From Castellaniella denitrificans (GTDB taxonomy: Bacteria; Pseudomonadota; Gammaproteobacteria; Burkholderiales; Burkholderiaceae_B), in contig NZ_JAPWHE010000001.1 in the NCBI RefSeq assembly GCF_027214045.1, positions 790,946 through 854,945 of the forward strand: 64,000 bases of DNA. The letters run 5' to 3'. Each line of letters starts with the position of its first letter. Position 1 is the stretch's first letter. Under the pieces are notes generated by a model. It did no database searches, was not told the DNA's origin, and saw only the letters and a program-made list of their open reading frames with translations. Of the stretch, positions 26,714 to 35,939 are shown piece after piece. A program made the translations under genes and the position numbers.

Positions 26714-27886
26714 ATGAAAAGCATCAAGCAGCCCCGCCGGAGGGGACGATTCCACGCCCTGGCGGGCGCCCTGGCCCTGGCCGGCGCCGCCCTGTCGGCC
26801 CACGCCGCTCCCGTCACGCTGAACGTCGTCGACGTGGCGGGCAACCTGGCCCTGACGCAGAAGGCCCTGGAAGCCTTCCGCGACCAGAACCCCGACCTGG
26901 TCTCGAGCATCACCTTCACCAACGCCCCCTCGCCGCAACTGCCCGGCAAGATCAAGGCCATGCAAAAGGCCGGACGCTCGGACATCGACCTGGTCCTGAC
27001 CGGCACCGACGCCCTGGCCGCCGGCATCGAACAGGACCTCTGGCTGAAGCTGCTGCCCGACCACGAGGCCGAGTTCAAGCGCATCCTGAACCAGTACGCG
27101 CGGGGCCCCGCCCGCATGCAGGAACTGGCCCAGGGCTACGGACTGGAAGTCACCTTCATGCCGGCCGGCCCGCTGCTGGAATACAACCCGGCCAAGGTCA
27201 AGAATCCGCCCAAGACGCCGGCCGAACTGCTGGCCTGGTGCAAGGCCAATCCCAACAAGCTGATCTACGCGCGCCCGGCGAACTCGGGCCCGGGCCGCAC
27301 CTTCCTGATGGGCCTGCCCTACCTGCTGGGCGACAAGGATCCCTACGATCCGATCAACGGCTGGGACAAGACCTGGAAATTCCTGAAGGAACTGAACGAT
27401 TGCGTGCCCTACTATCCGGGCGGCACGTCCGCCGTGATGAAGGAACTGGGCGAAGGCAGCCGCGACATGACGGTGACCGTCACGGGCTGGGACATCAACC
27501 CGCGCGCGCTGGGCGTGGTGCCCGCCGACTTCAAGATCCAGGCCTTCGACAACTTCACCTGGGTGAACGACGCCCATTACATGGTGATCCCCAAGGGCGT
27601 GTCGGCCGACAAGCAGAAGGTCCTGTTCAAGCTGCTGAAGTTCATGCTCGAACCCAGGCAGCAGGCCATGACCTATGACTCCGGCTATTTCTACCCGGGC
27701 CCGGCCATCCGCGACGTGCCTCTGTCGGCCGCGCCGGCCGAAAGCCAGGAAATCATCAAGAAGTTCGGGCGTCCGGAATACGATGAACTGATCGCCCGTC
27801 GCCCGAACGCCGTGCCGCTGGACGCGAAGGCCATGGTCGAGGCCTTCCACAAATGGGACACCGAAGTCGGCGCCCTGAAGAAATAA
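26714..27886 (+). CDS. ABC transporter substrate-binding protein, PotD/ThiB/Fe3+ type
   Basis: A 390-residue periplasmic binding protein of the family 1/8 type, signal peptide with hydrophobic core about 13-30 and cleavage after AHAA. The N-terminal [20 protein letters not shown] and [15 protein letters not shown] resemble spermidine/iron-type binding proteins. As the first gene of an importer in the aldarate region, with a regulator-like dyad upstream, it is a candidate uronate or aldarate binder, although such substrates are usually taken up by TRAP or MFS carriers. A hairpin follows the gene, likely keeping this transcript more abundant than the permease genes. Confidence 0.82.
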   Translation: MKSIKQPRRRGRFHALAGALALAGAALSAHAAPVTLNVVDVAGNLALTQKALEAFRDQNPDLVSSITFTNAPSPQLPGKIKAMQKAGRSDIDLVLTGTDALAAGIEQDLWLKLLPDHEAEFKRILNQYARGPARMQELAQGYGLEVTFMPAGPLLEYNPAKVKNPPKTPAELLAWCKANPNKLIYARPANSGPGRTFLMGLPYLLGDKDPYDPINGWDKTWKFLKELNDCVPYYPGGTSAVMKELGEGSRDMTVTVTGWDINPRALGVVPADFKIQAFDNFTWVNDAHYMVIPKGVSADKQKVLFKLLKFMLEPRQQAMTYDSGYFYPGPAIRDVPLSAAPAESQEIIKKFGRPEYDELIARRPNAVPLDAKAMVEAFHKWDTEVGALKK

Positions 27887-27912
27887 GCAGTCGCTTTTCC
27901 GTGACCGGCCGC

Positions 27913-27941
27913 CCACCCGCCCGATCCGGACGGGCGGGTGG
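27913..27941 (+). other. Intra-operon hairpin between binding-protein and ATPase genes
   Basis: CCACCCGCCCG and CGGGCGGGTGG form an eleven-base-pair stem around a seven-base loop, 26 bases after the binding-protein stop. Such hairpins usually stabilise the upstream message or attenuate read-through, giving excess binding protein. Confidence 0.6.
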
Positions 27942-27965
27942 CCCGACCTCCCTGGATCAAGAATC

Positions 27966-29045
27966 ATGAATCATTCTTTTCAACAGCTGCGTCTGGATGC
28001 CGTGGGCCGGAAATTCGACACGGCCTCCGGTTCGGCCGTCGCCGCCCTGAGCGACCTCAGCCTCGACATCCAGCGCGGCGAGTTCATCGCCCTGCTGGGG
28101 CCGTCGGGCTGCGGCAAGTCGACCGCCCTGAACTGCCTGGCGGGCCTGACCTCGCTCACCGAAGGCAGCATCTGGCTGGACGATACCCGCATCGACGTGC
28201 TGCCCCCTGAAAGGCGCGGTTTCGGCATGGTGTTCCAGAACTACGCGCTGTTCCCTCACATGCCGGTGCGCGACAACGTCGGTTTCGGGCTGAAGATGCG
28301 CGGCGTGCGCAAAGACGAGATCGCCCGCCGCGTCCAATCGGCCCTGTCCCTGGTCCAGTTGGAAGGCCATGAACACAAGCTGCCGGGCCAGTTGTCCGGC
28401 GGCCAGCAGCAGCGCGTCGCCATCGCCCGGGCCATCGTCATCGAACCGCCCGTGATCCTGATGGACGAGCCGCTGTCGAACCTGGACGCCAAGCTGCGCA
28501 TCGAGATGCGCGCGGAAATCCGCCGGATCCACCGCCAGCTGGAACGCGCCACCATTTACGTCACGCATGATCAGGACGAGGCCCTATCGATGGCCGACCG
28601 GATCGTGGTCATGCGCGCCGGCTCGGTGCAACAGATCGGCGCCCCTCGCGAAGTCTACGGCCGTCCGCGCAACCTGCACGTGGCGCGCTTCATGGGCTAC
28701 CGCAACGTACTCGATTTCCGCACGGTGCGGCAGGCCGGCGACGGCCTGGTCGTCGAACACAATCAGGTCCAGATGAACGGCACGGCCATCGGCGACCTGG
28801 CCGGCCGCCAGCAAGTCGCCATCGCCATGCGGCCCGACGATTTCCAGCTCGCCGAAGCGGGCCAGGCCAACGGCATCGATGCCACGGTCCGGTCCCTGGA
28901 GTTCGGCGGACGCGATTCCCTGCTGTTCGTCTCCACCGCCCTGGGCGACCTGTACGTGCGGCTGCCGGGCGCCTTCGCGCCGGGCGACCGCATCCGGCTG
29001 CACATCCCGGCCGACCGGGTCCTGGCTTACGCGGAGGCCGCATGA
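27966..29045 (+). CDS. ABC transporter ATP-binding protein (PotA/UgpC type)
   Basis: A 359-residue ATPase with Walker [10 protein letters not shown] at 45-53, Q-loop [11 protein letters not shown], signature LSGGQQQR, Walker [13 protein letters not shown] and switch THDQDEA. The C-terminal ~110 residues (from about 245) form the TOBE/MOI regulatory domain seen in PotA, MalK and UgpC. It energises the importer with the two permeases downstream. Its stop overlaps the ATG of a 24-codon reading frame that bridges to the first permease. Confidence 0.9.
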   Translation: MNHSFQQLRLDAVGRKFDTASGSAVAALSDLSLDIQRGEFIALLGPSGCGKSTALNCLAGLTSLTEGSIWLDDTRIDVLPPERRGFGMVFQNYALFPHMPVRDNVGFGLKMRGVRKDEIARRVQSALSLVQLEGHEHKLPGQLSGGQQQRVAIARAIVIEPPVILMDEPLSNLDAKLRIEMRAEIRRIHRQLERATIYVTHDQDEALSMADRIVVMRAGSVQQIGAPREVYGRPRNLHVARFMGYRNVLDFRTVRQAGDGLVVEHNQVQMNGTAIGDLAGRQQVAIAMRPDDFQLAEAGQANGIDATVRSLEFGGRDSLLFVSTALGDLYVRLPGAFAPGDRIRLHIPADRVLAYAEAA

Positions 29046-29116
29046 GTACGCAGGACCGCTCCAAGTACGAATTCCCCCTTGGGGGGACGGCGCACAGCGC
29101 CAAGGGGGCCGCATGA
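29042..29116 (+). CDS. Possible 24-residue bridging micro-ORF on a repeat-like element
   Basis: ATG at 29042 overlaps the ATPase stop (ATGA) and the frame ends in TGA overlapping the permease ATG at 29113, so ribosomes could move from one gene to the next without a gap. The peptide starts [15 protein letters not shown] and has no recognisable domain. The DNA is an inverted-repeat element (see the repeat entry), so the frame may be fortuitous and the role purely translational coupling. Confidence 0.3.
   Translation: MSTQDRSKYEFPLGGTAHSAKGAA
29074..29108. repeat. Small inverted-repeat element in the importer operon
   Basis: CCCCCTTGG at 29074-29082 is complemented by CCAAGGGGG at 29100-29108, with GGCGC/GCGCC nested between. 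I recall similar G/C-run hairpins preceded by CGCTCCAAGTACGAATT as scattered intergenic elements in Bordetella-like genomes; that memory needs a genome search. Only this copy was noticed here. Confidence 0.55.
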
Positions 29117-29976
29117 ACGCCGTCGCGCCCACGGGAGACCGGCGCGGCTGGCTGGTGGCGCCCGCCGTCCTGGTGTTGCTCGCCCTGTTCATCTACCCGT
29201 TCTTTTATGGCGTCGTCATTTCGACGCAGCCCATGGACGGCGGCGGCTTCTGGGCCAACTATGCGCACTTCTTCACCACACCGTCCCAGTGGGGCACGCT
29301 GTGGGTAACGCTGAAACTGGCCGTGCCCGCCACCCTGATCAACGTCGGCCTGTCCGTGCCGGTCGCCTTCGCCCTGCGTCACAACAGCCGCTCGCAGCGC
29401 ATCGTCACGACGCTGCTGGTGATCCCGATCACCCTGGGCACGGTGCTGGTCGCCGACGGCATGCTGACCTTCTATGGCCCGGCGGGCTGGTTTCCTCAGT
29501 TCCTGCAGGGCTTCCACCTGTACATGGACGAGGTCCGGCTGACCCACAATTTCTGGGGCGTGCTGATCTCCCTGGTGATTTCCGGCTTTCCCTTCGCCTT
29601 CCTGCTGACGCTGTCCTACATCTCGGGCATCGACCCGACGCTGGCACGGGCAGCGGGCACGCTGGGCGCCGGCCCCTGGAACCAGTTCCGGCTGATCTAT
29701 CTGCCGCTGCTGGTACCGGGATTGTCGATGGCCGCCGCGCTGTCGTTCGTCCAGGCCTTCGCCGTGTTTCCGTCCGCCATCCTGCTGGGCGCCCCGGCGG
29801 GACCGACACGGGTGATCTCCATCGCCGCCTACGAGGCGGCCTTCGAGCAATACGACTACGGCATGGCCTCGGCCATCGCCATCGTCATGGGGTTCGTGCA
29901 GTTGCTCATCGTCTGCGCGATCTTCGCGTTCCGGCGCGCCTTCTACAGCGGGCCGGCCACCAGCGGCAAGGGTTGA
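29113..29976 (+). CDS. ABC transporter permease (PotB type)
   Basis: A 287-residue inner-membrane permease with about six membrane segments and the cytoplasmic EAA-like loop TLARAAGTLGAGPWNQFRLI near residues 175-195. It belongs with the ATPase and second permease to one importer. ATG at 29113 follows AAGGGGG. The next permease starts five bases after its stop. Confidence 0.88.
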   Translation: MNAVAPTGDRRGWLVAPAVLVLLALFIYPFFYGVVISTQPMDGGGFWANYAHFFTTPSQWGTLWVTLKLAVPATLINVGLSVPVAFALRHNSRSQRIVTTLLVIPITLGTVLVADGMLTFYGPAGWFPQFLQGFHLYMDEVRLTHNFWGVLISLVISGFPFAFLLTLSYISGIDPTLARAAGTLGAGPWNQFRLIYLPLLVPGLSMAAALSFVQAFAVFPSAILLGAPAGPTRVISIAAYEAAFEQYDYGMASAIAIVMGFVQLLIVCAIFAFRRAFYSGPATSGKG

Positions 29977-29980
29977 GATC

Positions 29981-30871
29981 ATGAATGCACACACACGCCC
30001 GACTTCCCGGAACACCGGCGCGCACGCCGCCTCGCCCTCGCGGCGCTGGGGCTGGCTGTGGCGCGCCACGATCTGGACCGTCATGGGCTTTTTCCTGCTG
30101 AACGTCGTCTTCATGATCGCCACCGTGGTGGTCAATTCAGTGGCGACCCGCTGGTTCGGCACGCCGCTGCCGGAAGGCTTCACGCTGTCCTGGTACGGCC
30201 GCGCCTGGGACGACTTCCAACTGGCGCACATCCTGGTGGTGACGCTCGAAGTCGTCGCCGCCACGGTCCTGCTGTCGATCCTGTTGGGCGTGCCCGCCGC
30301 CTACGCGCTGGCCCGCGCCCGGTTCCCCGGCAAGCGCCTGGCCATGCTGCTGATCCTGCTGCCCATGATGGTGCCGCCGGTCACCTACGGCATCCCCATG
30401 GCCACGGCCATGTACCAGATCGGCGTCGGCGGCACGCTGACCGGTGTCATCCTGTCCAACCTGGTACCCGCCCTGCCCTTCGTGATCCTGGTGATGACGC
30501 CTTTCATCGAGCAGATCGACCCGGGCCTGGAATCCGCCGCGCGCATCTTCGGCGCCAACACCTTCCAGTATTTCCGCCATGTGCTGCTGCCCCTGCTGGT
30601 CCCGGGCATGCTGGCGGCGGGCCTGCTGGTGCTGGTGCGCACGATCGGCATGTTCGAGCTGACCTTCTTCACGGCGGGACCGGATTCCCAGACCCTGGTC
30701 GTGGCGCTGTACTACGCAGTGTTCTCCACCGGCGTGCGCGCGCCCCAGGCGATCGACGCGATGGCGATGATCTATATGGCCATCACCCTGCTGTGGGTGT
30801 TGATCGCCCTGCGCTTCGTCAGCCCGACGCAGCTGGTCAGCCGCGTCAAGGAAGCGCCCCGCGAGGCATGA
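29981..30871 (+). CDS. ABC transporter permease (PotC type)
   Basis: A 296-residue inner-membrane permease with a long cytoplasmic N-terminus (about 30 residues), six membrane segments and the coupling loop ESAARIFGANTFQYFRHVLL. It pairs with the preceding permease to form the heterodimeric channel. Its stop overlaps the ATG of the mutarotase-like gene (ATGA), tying sugar handling to this importer. Confidence 0.88.
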   Translation: MNAHTRPTSRNTGAHAASPSRRWGWLWRATIWTVMGFFLLNVVFMIATVVVNSVATRWFGTPLPEGFTLSWYGRAWDDFQLAHILVVTLEVVAATVLLSILLGVPAAYALARARFPGKRLAMLLILLPMMVPPVTYGIPMATAMYQIGVGGTLTGVILSNLVPALPFVILVMTPFIEQIDPGLESAARIFGANTFQYFRHVLLPLLVPGMLAAGLLVLVRTIGMFELTFFTAGPDSQTLVVALYYAVFSTGVRAPQAIDAMAMIYMAITLLWVLIALRFVSPTQLVSRVKEAPREA

Positions 30872-31815
30872 CGTCGCTTTCCCTGTACGCCGCCCGGCTG
30901 GAGGCGGCCGGATCCGACCGCCTGGATCTGCGCCACGGCCCCCACCGGGTCCTGGTCGCTCCCGCAGCGGGCGGGCGCGTCCTGCGCTGGACCACCGATC
31001 TGCCCGAAGGGCCGCGCGACTGGCTGGCCCCGATCGACAGCGATGGCTGGCCCGCTCACGCCTGGCCCAAGGGCGGCCTGTTCCCGCTGGCGCCGTTTTC
31101 CAACCGTGTACGCGACGCCCGGCTGCGCTGGCGGTCCGGCATCCTGGCGCTGGAAGCCCTGCCCGGTCATCCGCACGCCCTGCACGGCCAGGCCCAGGCG
31201 ATGGCCTGGACGGTGCGGGAATCCGGCATCGACCACGCCGAACTCACACTGGACCATCCGGCCGGCGTCGGCGGCTGGCCCTGGCGCTGGCGCCTGCGCC
31301 AGACCGTCCGGCTGGACTCCGCGGGCCTGCGCATCCGCCTTTCCCTGCGCAATCTGTCGGACACCCCCATGCCCGCCGGCCTGGGACTGCATCCGTACTT
31401 CACCGCGCAGCGCGCCCGTTTGAACGCCGCGACCGAGTGGACGCATGAAGACGAACTGGCGCGTTTCCCCCGGCCCAACCGCCGCGTGGGGTGGGCGCGC
31501 GGCACGCAAACCTGGACGGCCTTCCTGGGCGGCTGGGATGGACACGCCCAGGTGGACTGGGACGCGGGTCCGGGTCTGGACCTGCATGCCGAGGGCCCGC
31601 TGGAACACGTGGTGCTGCACGCCAGCGCCGGGCGCTACCTGTGCGTCGAACCGGCCACCCATGTCTGCGACGCCGTCAATCTGAGCGCGCTCGGACAGTC
31701 CGGCACCGGGTTGCGCGTCCTGGCGCCCGACGAATCCCTGGACATCGGCCTGCGGCTCGATGTCCGCCCGCCCCCGACCCGTCGCGCAGGCGACGCGGCC
31801 CCGACAGACGACTGA
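30868..31815 (+). CDS. Aldose 1-epimerase (mutarotase) family protein
   Basis: A 315-residue galactose-mutarotase-like protein. Candidate catalytic residues of the family are visible: His in PHALHGQA, His in GLGLHPYF and Glu in LCVEPATHV. It interconverts alpha and beta anomers of an aldose; next to Udh, which acts on cyclic uronates, a uronate mutarotase role is reasonable inference. It overlaps the upstream permease by four bases and precedes the semialdehyde dehydrogenase by 16, so the gene belongs to the same operon. Confidence 0.82.
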   Translation: MTSLSLYAARLEAAGSDRLDLRHGPHRVLVAPAAGGRVLRWTTDLPEGPRDWLAPIDSDGWPAHAWPKGGLFPLAPFSNRVRDARLRWRSGILALEALPGHPHALHGQAQAMAWTVRESGIDHAELTLDHPAGVGGWPWRWRLRQTVRLDSAGLRIRLSLRNLSDTPMPAGLGLHPYFTAQRARLNAATEWTHEDELARFPRPNRRVGWARGTQTWTAFLGGWDGHAQVDWDAGPGLDLHAEGPLEHVVLHASAGRYLCVEPATHVCDAVNLSALGQSGTGLRVLAPDESLDIGLRLDVRPPPTRRAGDAAPTDD

Positions 31816-31831
31816 GATGAAGGACTCCATC

Positions 31832-33400
31832 ATGCAAATCACCGGCACCCAACTGATCGGCGGCCAGGACATCCCCGGCACCGGCGCCGCGTTCCACGCC
31901 TACGACCCCGCCACCGGCGAAACGCTTGAACCCGCCTGGCACGGCGCCGACGCAAGCCAGGTGGACCGGGCGGCGCGGCTGGCCGAAGCCGCGTTCGCCG
32001 CCTACCGCGAAACCGGTCTGGAAGCGCGCGCCGTGTTCCTGGAAGCCGTCGCCCAATCCATCCTGGACCTGGGCGACGCCCTGATTGAGCGCGCCATGCG
32101 CGAGACCGGCCTGCCCCGGCCCCGCCTGGAAGGCGAGCGCGGCCGCACCGTGAACCAACTGCGCCTGTTCGCCCGTGTCGTGCGCGACGGCGATTGGATC
32201 GGCGCCCGCATCGACCGCGCCTTGCCCGAACGCACGCCGATGCCGCGCGGCGATATCCGCCTGCGCCACATCCCCGTGGGGCCGGTGGCCGTCTTCGGCG
32301 CCAGCAATTTCCCCCTGGCCTTCTCGGTGGCGGGCGGCGACACGGCCTCGGCCCTGGCCGCCGGCGCGCCGGTCGTGGTCAAGGCGCATCCCGCGCACCC
32401 AGGGACATCGGAACTGGTGGGCCGGGCCATCCGCCGCGCCGTGCGGCAATGCGGCCTGCACGAAGGCGTCTTTTCCCTGTTGGCCGGACCGGGCCACGAA
32501 CTGAGTCTGGCGCTGGTCGGGCACCCCTCGATCCAGGCGGTCGGCTTCACCGGATCCCGCCAGGGCGGCCTGGCCCTGATGCGGGCCGCCGCCGCGCGGC
32601 CTGTTCCCATTCCTGTCTACGCGGAAATGAGCAGCACCAATCCGGTGTTCCTGCTGCCCGGCGCCCTGGCCGCGCGCGCCGAAGACCTCGCCACAGGGTT
32701 CGTCGCCTCGCTGACAGGCAGCGCGGGCCAGCTGTGCACCAACCCGGGCCTGATCGTCGGCCTGGACGGGCCGGACCTGGACCGCTTCGTCCGCCTGGCC
32801 GCCAAGGGCGTGGGCGCCGCGCCCGCCGCCACCATGCTGACGGCGGGCATCGCCCGGTCTTACCGGGAAGGGATCGAACACCTGCATGGCCATGCGGGTG
32901 TCGAGCCCCTGGCGCGCGGCGCCGCGGGCGACGGCCCCGCACCCTGCCAGGCCGGCCTGGCGGCGACCACGGCCCAGGCTTTCCTGGCCGATCCGGTGAG
33001 TCTGGGCGCCGAAGTGTTCGGCGCCAGCGCCCTGGTCGTGCGCTGCGCATCCCCCGAGGAGCTGGCGGCGGTCGCCCAGTCGCTGGAAGGCCAGTTGACG
33101 GCCACCCTGCATCTGGGGAGCGGCGCCGACGAGGCCCTTGCGGCCGGACTGCTGCCGATCCTGGAACTGAAGGCCGGCCGCATCCTGGTCAACGGTTTCC
33201 CGACCGGGGTCGAAGTGTGCGACGCCATGGTCCACGGCGGGCCATTCCCCGCCACCTCCGACCCGCGCTCGACCTCGGTGGGCACGCTGGCGATCACGCG
33301 GTTCCTGCGCCCGGTGTGCTACCAGGATATCCCCGACGGTCTGCTGCCCCCCGCGCTGCGGGCGGACAACCCGTGGGGCATCGCCCGCGCGGAGCGTTAG
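31832..33400 (+). CDS. 2,5-dioxopentanoate (alpha-ketoglutaric semialdehyde) dehydrogenase
   Basis: Oxidises 2,5-dioxopentanoate to 2-oxoglutarate, the last step of the oxidative uronate/aldarate pathway. The 522-residue aldehyde dehydrogenase has [17 protein letters not shown] (cofactor and substrate region), [10 protein letters not shown] with the general-base Glu, [11 protein letters not shown] with the catalytic Cys, and the KGSADH-typical C-terminus ([20 protein letters not shown]). Start at 31832 is taken because AAGGAC lies seven bases upstream; another ATG at 31817 is in frame. It ends the importer operon. Confidence 0.87.
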   Translation: MQITGTQLIGGQDIPGTGAAFHAYDPATGETLEPAWHGADASQVDRAARLAEAAFAAYRETGLEARAVFLEAVAQSILDLGDALIERAMRETGLPRPRLEGERGRTVNQLRLFARVVRDGDWIGARIDRALPERTPMPRGDIRLRHIPVGPVAVFGASNFPLAFSVAGGDTASALAAGAPVVVKAHPAHPGTSELVGRAIRRAVRQCGLHEGVFSLLAGPGHELSLALVGHPSIQAVGFTGSRQGGLALMRAAAARPVPIPVYAEMSSTNPVFLLPGALAARAEDLATGFVASLTGSAGQLCTNPGLIVGLDGPDLDRFVRLAAKGVGAAPAATMLTAGIARSYREGIEHLHGHAGVEPLARGAAGDGPAPCQAGLAATTAQAFLADPVSLGAEVFGASALVVRCASPEELAAVAQSLEGQLTATLHLGSGADEALAAGLLPILELKAGRILVNGFPTGVEVCDAMVHGGPFPATSDPRSTSVGTLAITRFLRPVCYQDIPDGLLPPALRADNPWGIARAER

Positions 33401-33422
33401 GCCGCGCGCCGCGCGGGCGCGA

Positions 33423-35939
33423 TCAGACGTCGAGCGGCAGCCAACGGCCCCGCTCGTAGCGCCGCAGATCGTCGCCCTCGTAGCGCCACAGCAGCAACCA
33501 GCCGTTGTCGCACAACTGGCCCAGCACGGCATGACGCGCGATGATGCTTTCGATCGCGGCGGCGGGCGCATCGATCACGACGGTCAGGCGTACAGGCTGG
33601 TGATACCAGTCCTCGCCATCATGCAAGGACTGGCGCGGCAGGCCGATGCGCAAGTCGCCGCCGTTGCCCTCGAACACCCCGACGTGTCCATCCACGACAT
33701 TGTGCAGCACCTTGCTTCCCGCGCCGAAATGCACGGGATCGCAGGTGGAGGCGTGGTACTGCCAGGAGAGCCAGTGGGTGACGACCATGGGTCCCGTCAT
33801 CAGCGCCTCGAGCACCTTGCCATCCGCATCGAAGCGCGCATCGTAGTCGTGCAGATAGGCACGGTCGAGCACCCGCCCCCTGCTGCGGTCGCGTGGACCG
33901 ATGACGAATGCCGCATTGCGGCTGAGGCCCCACTCCGGCCGGGTCTGCGAACCATCGTTGGCCCTGCGCCGGAAGGCCTTGAGCAAGCCCGCCGGATCAA
34001 GATCGACATTCATCGACAGTTTCGGCGCGCGCTCGCGGCGGACGCGGTCGCCCGCCTGCGCGAAGACCCGCTCCATCGTCTCCCAGCGCTCGCGCGCGGA
34101 CTCCGGCAGAAGGTCCAGGTCGAAACCGGTCACCTCGTCCGTGGTCGTATTGTGCAGGGCGCCCATGAAAACCGTACCGTCCGGAATATGCAGTCCCTGT
34201 GCGCGCAGCCCCTCGCGCACCTGCGGATCATTCAGCAAATGCGCCAGGGCGCGGGCATTGGCATCGCCGGGCCTGCCATGGCAGGCTCCGCAATCGAGTG
34301 TCGAAGCGTGCGCATTGTTGGTGCTGTGCCCCGCATGGCCGCACAGGATCACCAGCGGCGCCAGACGATCATCGAGACCCATCGCATGCAGGATACCGGC
34401 GGCCAGTTCCACCCGGGCCCCGTCGTCCAGTCCGGTCATCATGGGCCGGCAGTGCGCCTGAACGGCGGCGGGCATGCCGAGCCGGTCCGCGGCCACGCGC
34501 GGCGTGGCTGGAGGGCGGATCCATTGCGCGATCTTGCCCAGGTATCCGATCCCGAAGGCCTCGACAAAGGAAAAGGTCGTGTTCGGCCAACGCACGGCGC
34601 CCAGCCACTGATCGATCCGGGCGAGCCGACGACGGCGGACCGCCACGGCCCGGGCCGATTGCGCCTCGTCGGCACAGGCCTGGCCCGGCGCCGTGACGAC
34701 GTCTTTCATTGCGACGCTCGGGTAGGCGATCCCGGGCAACTGGGGACGACGCACTTCAGTACCCAGCGGGTTGTAATGCACCGGGAGGCCAAAGAAACCC
34801 GCGAAGGCATGCGTTTCGACACCCGACCAGCATGCTTCCAGCGCGCGCCGCATGAGCTCGCTGCGCGTATCGATGCAGAACACTGCCTGCACCTCCGGCG
34901 GCTGGGGCGTTCCGGATGGCGCCGGCGAACGCAAAGTGTGCGCGAACTCCCGCTGAAAGCTGATTTCGAGCGCCCGCTGCCATACTTCATCGACCACCAG
35001 GGCCGCATCCGCTTCCGCGACACGCTGGTCGAAATCCTGCCAGGCGGCACTCAGCGCGGCGCACGCGGATCGCCGCGCGGCGGGCGGCACGGTGCGGGCC
35101 AGTACGGCTTCCCAGGCGATCCGGCATGCCAGCAGATCGGACAGCCGGGGATCCTCCCGCCCTGTCGGCACCTTCTGCCAGCCCACGTAAGCGCACCAGG
35201 CGGCCCATCCGTTGATCGAAAGCAGCAATGCCTCGAAATACGCCTGCCAGACCGGCGCCTCGATCCGAAGCGCTTCCAGCGCCCAGCCCAGGGCATCTTC
35301 CGCCCGCGAGGGCATTTGCCGCATCTGCGCGATCAATCCCGGCAGTCCCATCCTCGAGCTCTGGCCATGATCGCCGATCATGCTTTCACGCCAGAAGCTG
35401 TAGAGCGAGGGGCTGCCCGAAGCACGCCAATCCGCCTGGTGACGATCAAAGTACGCGGCGCAGGCCTGGCTCAACTGGAACACGATGGCCTCGCGCCAGG
35501 GCCAGCGCTGATTTTCCTGCGCGGCATCATCGAGCAGATCGACCAGCAAGGGCTCGCGGCGCACGCCGGGCCGCCCGGACAATGCCGCGATACAGTGCTC
35601 GGCCGTGACATGGCACGCTTCGTGCGCGGCCTGGGCTCGCAGCGCCGCCTCCAGGTCCGCACGCGTGATTTCCCCGGCGGACCACTTCCGCTGGATGTAA
35701 TCCCGCTGAGGAAACACGTGGAAGTCCCCCAGCACCGCCAGCCGCGCCGCCACCTGGCGGATCGGCTGATCGATCCGCCGCCAGTGGGGATTGACCGCCA
35801 CCGCCTGATCCAGCGGCCAGGCCGGCATGATGCGGGCGCAAGCGCCCCGGACGGCCGCCTCGAGGGCTCCGTCATTCCGGACTTCAGGTGTCACAAAAGC
35901 CTCTTCCGATGACTCCGGGGTTGCGGGAATGGCGCTCAT
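33423..35939 (-). CDS. dabA: Inorganic carbon transporter subunit DabA (DUF2309)
   Basis: Cytoplasmic carbonic-anhydrase-like subunit of the DAB inorganic-carbon accumulation system, thought to convert CO2 vectorially to bicarbonate using the ion gradient through DabB. The 838-residue protein has the zinc-site residues Cys355 and Asp357 (FCIDTRSE), His535 and Cys550 (CGHAGHSTNNAHASTLDC); the 15-residue His-Cys spacing matches the Halothiobacillus protein (His524/Cys539). Its start overlaps the dabB stop by four bases. It converges with the semialdehyde dehydrogenase gene. Confidence 0.92.
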   Translation of the reverse strand: MSAIPATPESSEEAFVTPEVRNDGALEAAVRGACARIMPAWPLDQAVAVNPHWRRIDQPIRQVAARLAVLGDFHVFPQRDYIQRKWSAGEITRADLEAALRAQAAHEACHVTAEHCIAALSGRPGVRREPLLVDLLDDAAQENQRWPWREAIVFQLSQACAAYFDRHQADWRASGSPSLYSFWRESMIGDHGQSSRMGLPGLIAQMRQMPSRAEDALGWALEALRIEAPVWQAYFEALLLSINGWAAWCAYVGWQKVPTGREDPRLSDLLACRIAWEAVLARTVPPAARRSACAALSAAWQDFDQRVAEADAALVVDEVWQRALEISFQREFAHTLRSPAPSGTPQPPEVQAVFCIDTRSELMRRALEACWSGVETHAFAGFFGLPVHYNPLGTEVRRPQLPGIAYPSVAMKDVVTAPGQACADEAQSARAVAVRRRRLARIDQWLGAVRWPNTTFSFVEAFGIGYLGKIAQWIRPPATPRVAADRLGMPAAVQAHCRPMMTGLDDGARVELAAGILHAMGLDDRLAPLVILCGHAGHSTNNAHASTLDCGACHGRPGDANARALAHLLNDPQVREGLRAQGLHIPDGTVFMGALHNTTTDEVTGFDLDLLPESARERWETMERVFAQAGDRVRRERAPKLSMNVDLDPAGLLKAFRRRANDGSQTRPEWGLSRNAAFVIGPRDRSRGRVLDRAYLHDYDARFDADGKVLEALMTGPMVVTHWLSWQYHASTCDPVHFGAGSKVLHNVVDGHVGVFEGNGGDLRIGLPRQSLHDGEDWYHQPVRLTVVIDAPAAAIESIIARHAVLGQLCDNGWLLLWRYEGDDLRRYERGRWLPLDV

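Noticed and set aside
33401-33422. Terminator between the semialdehyde dehydrogenase and dabA
   Set aside because: The GC repeats do not give a clear stem-loop and there are only 22 bases.
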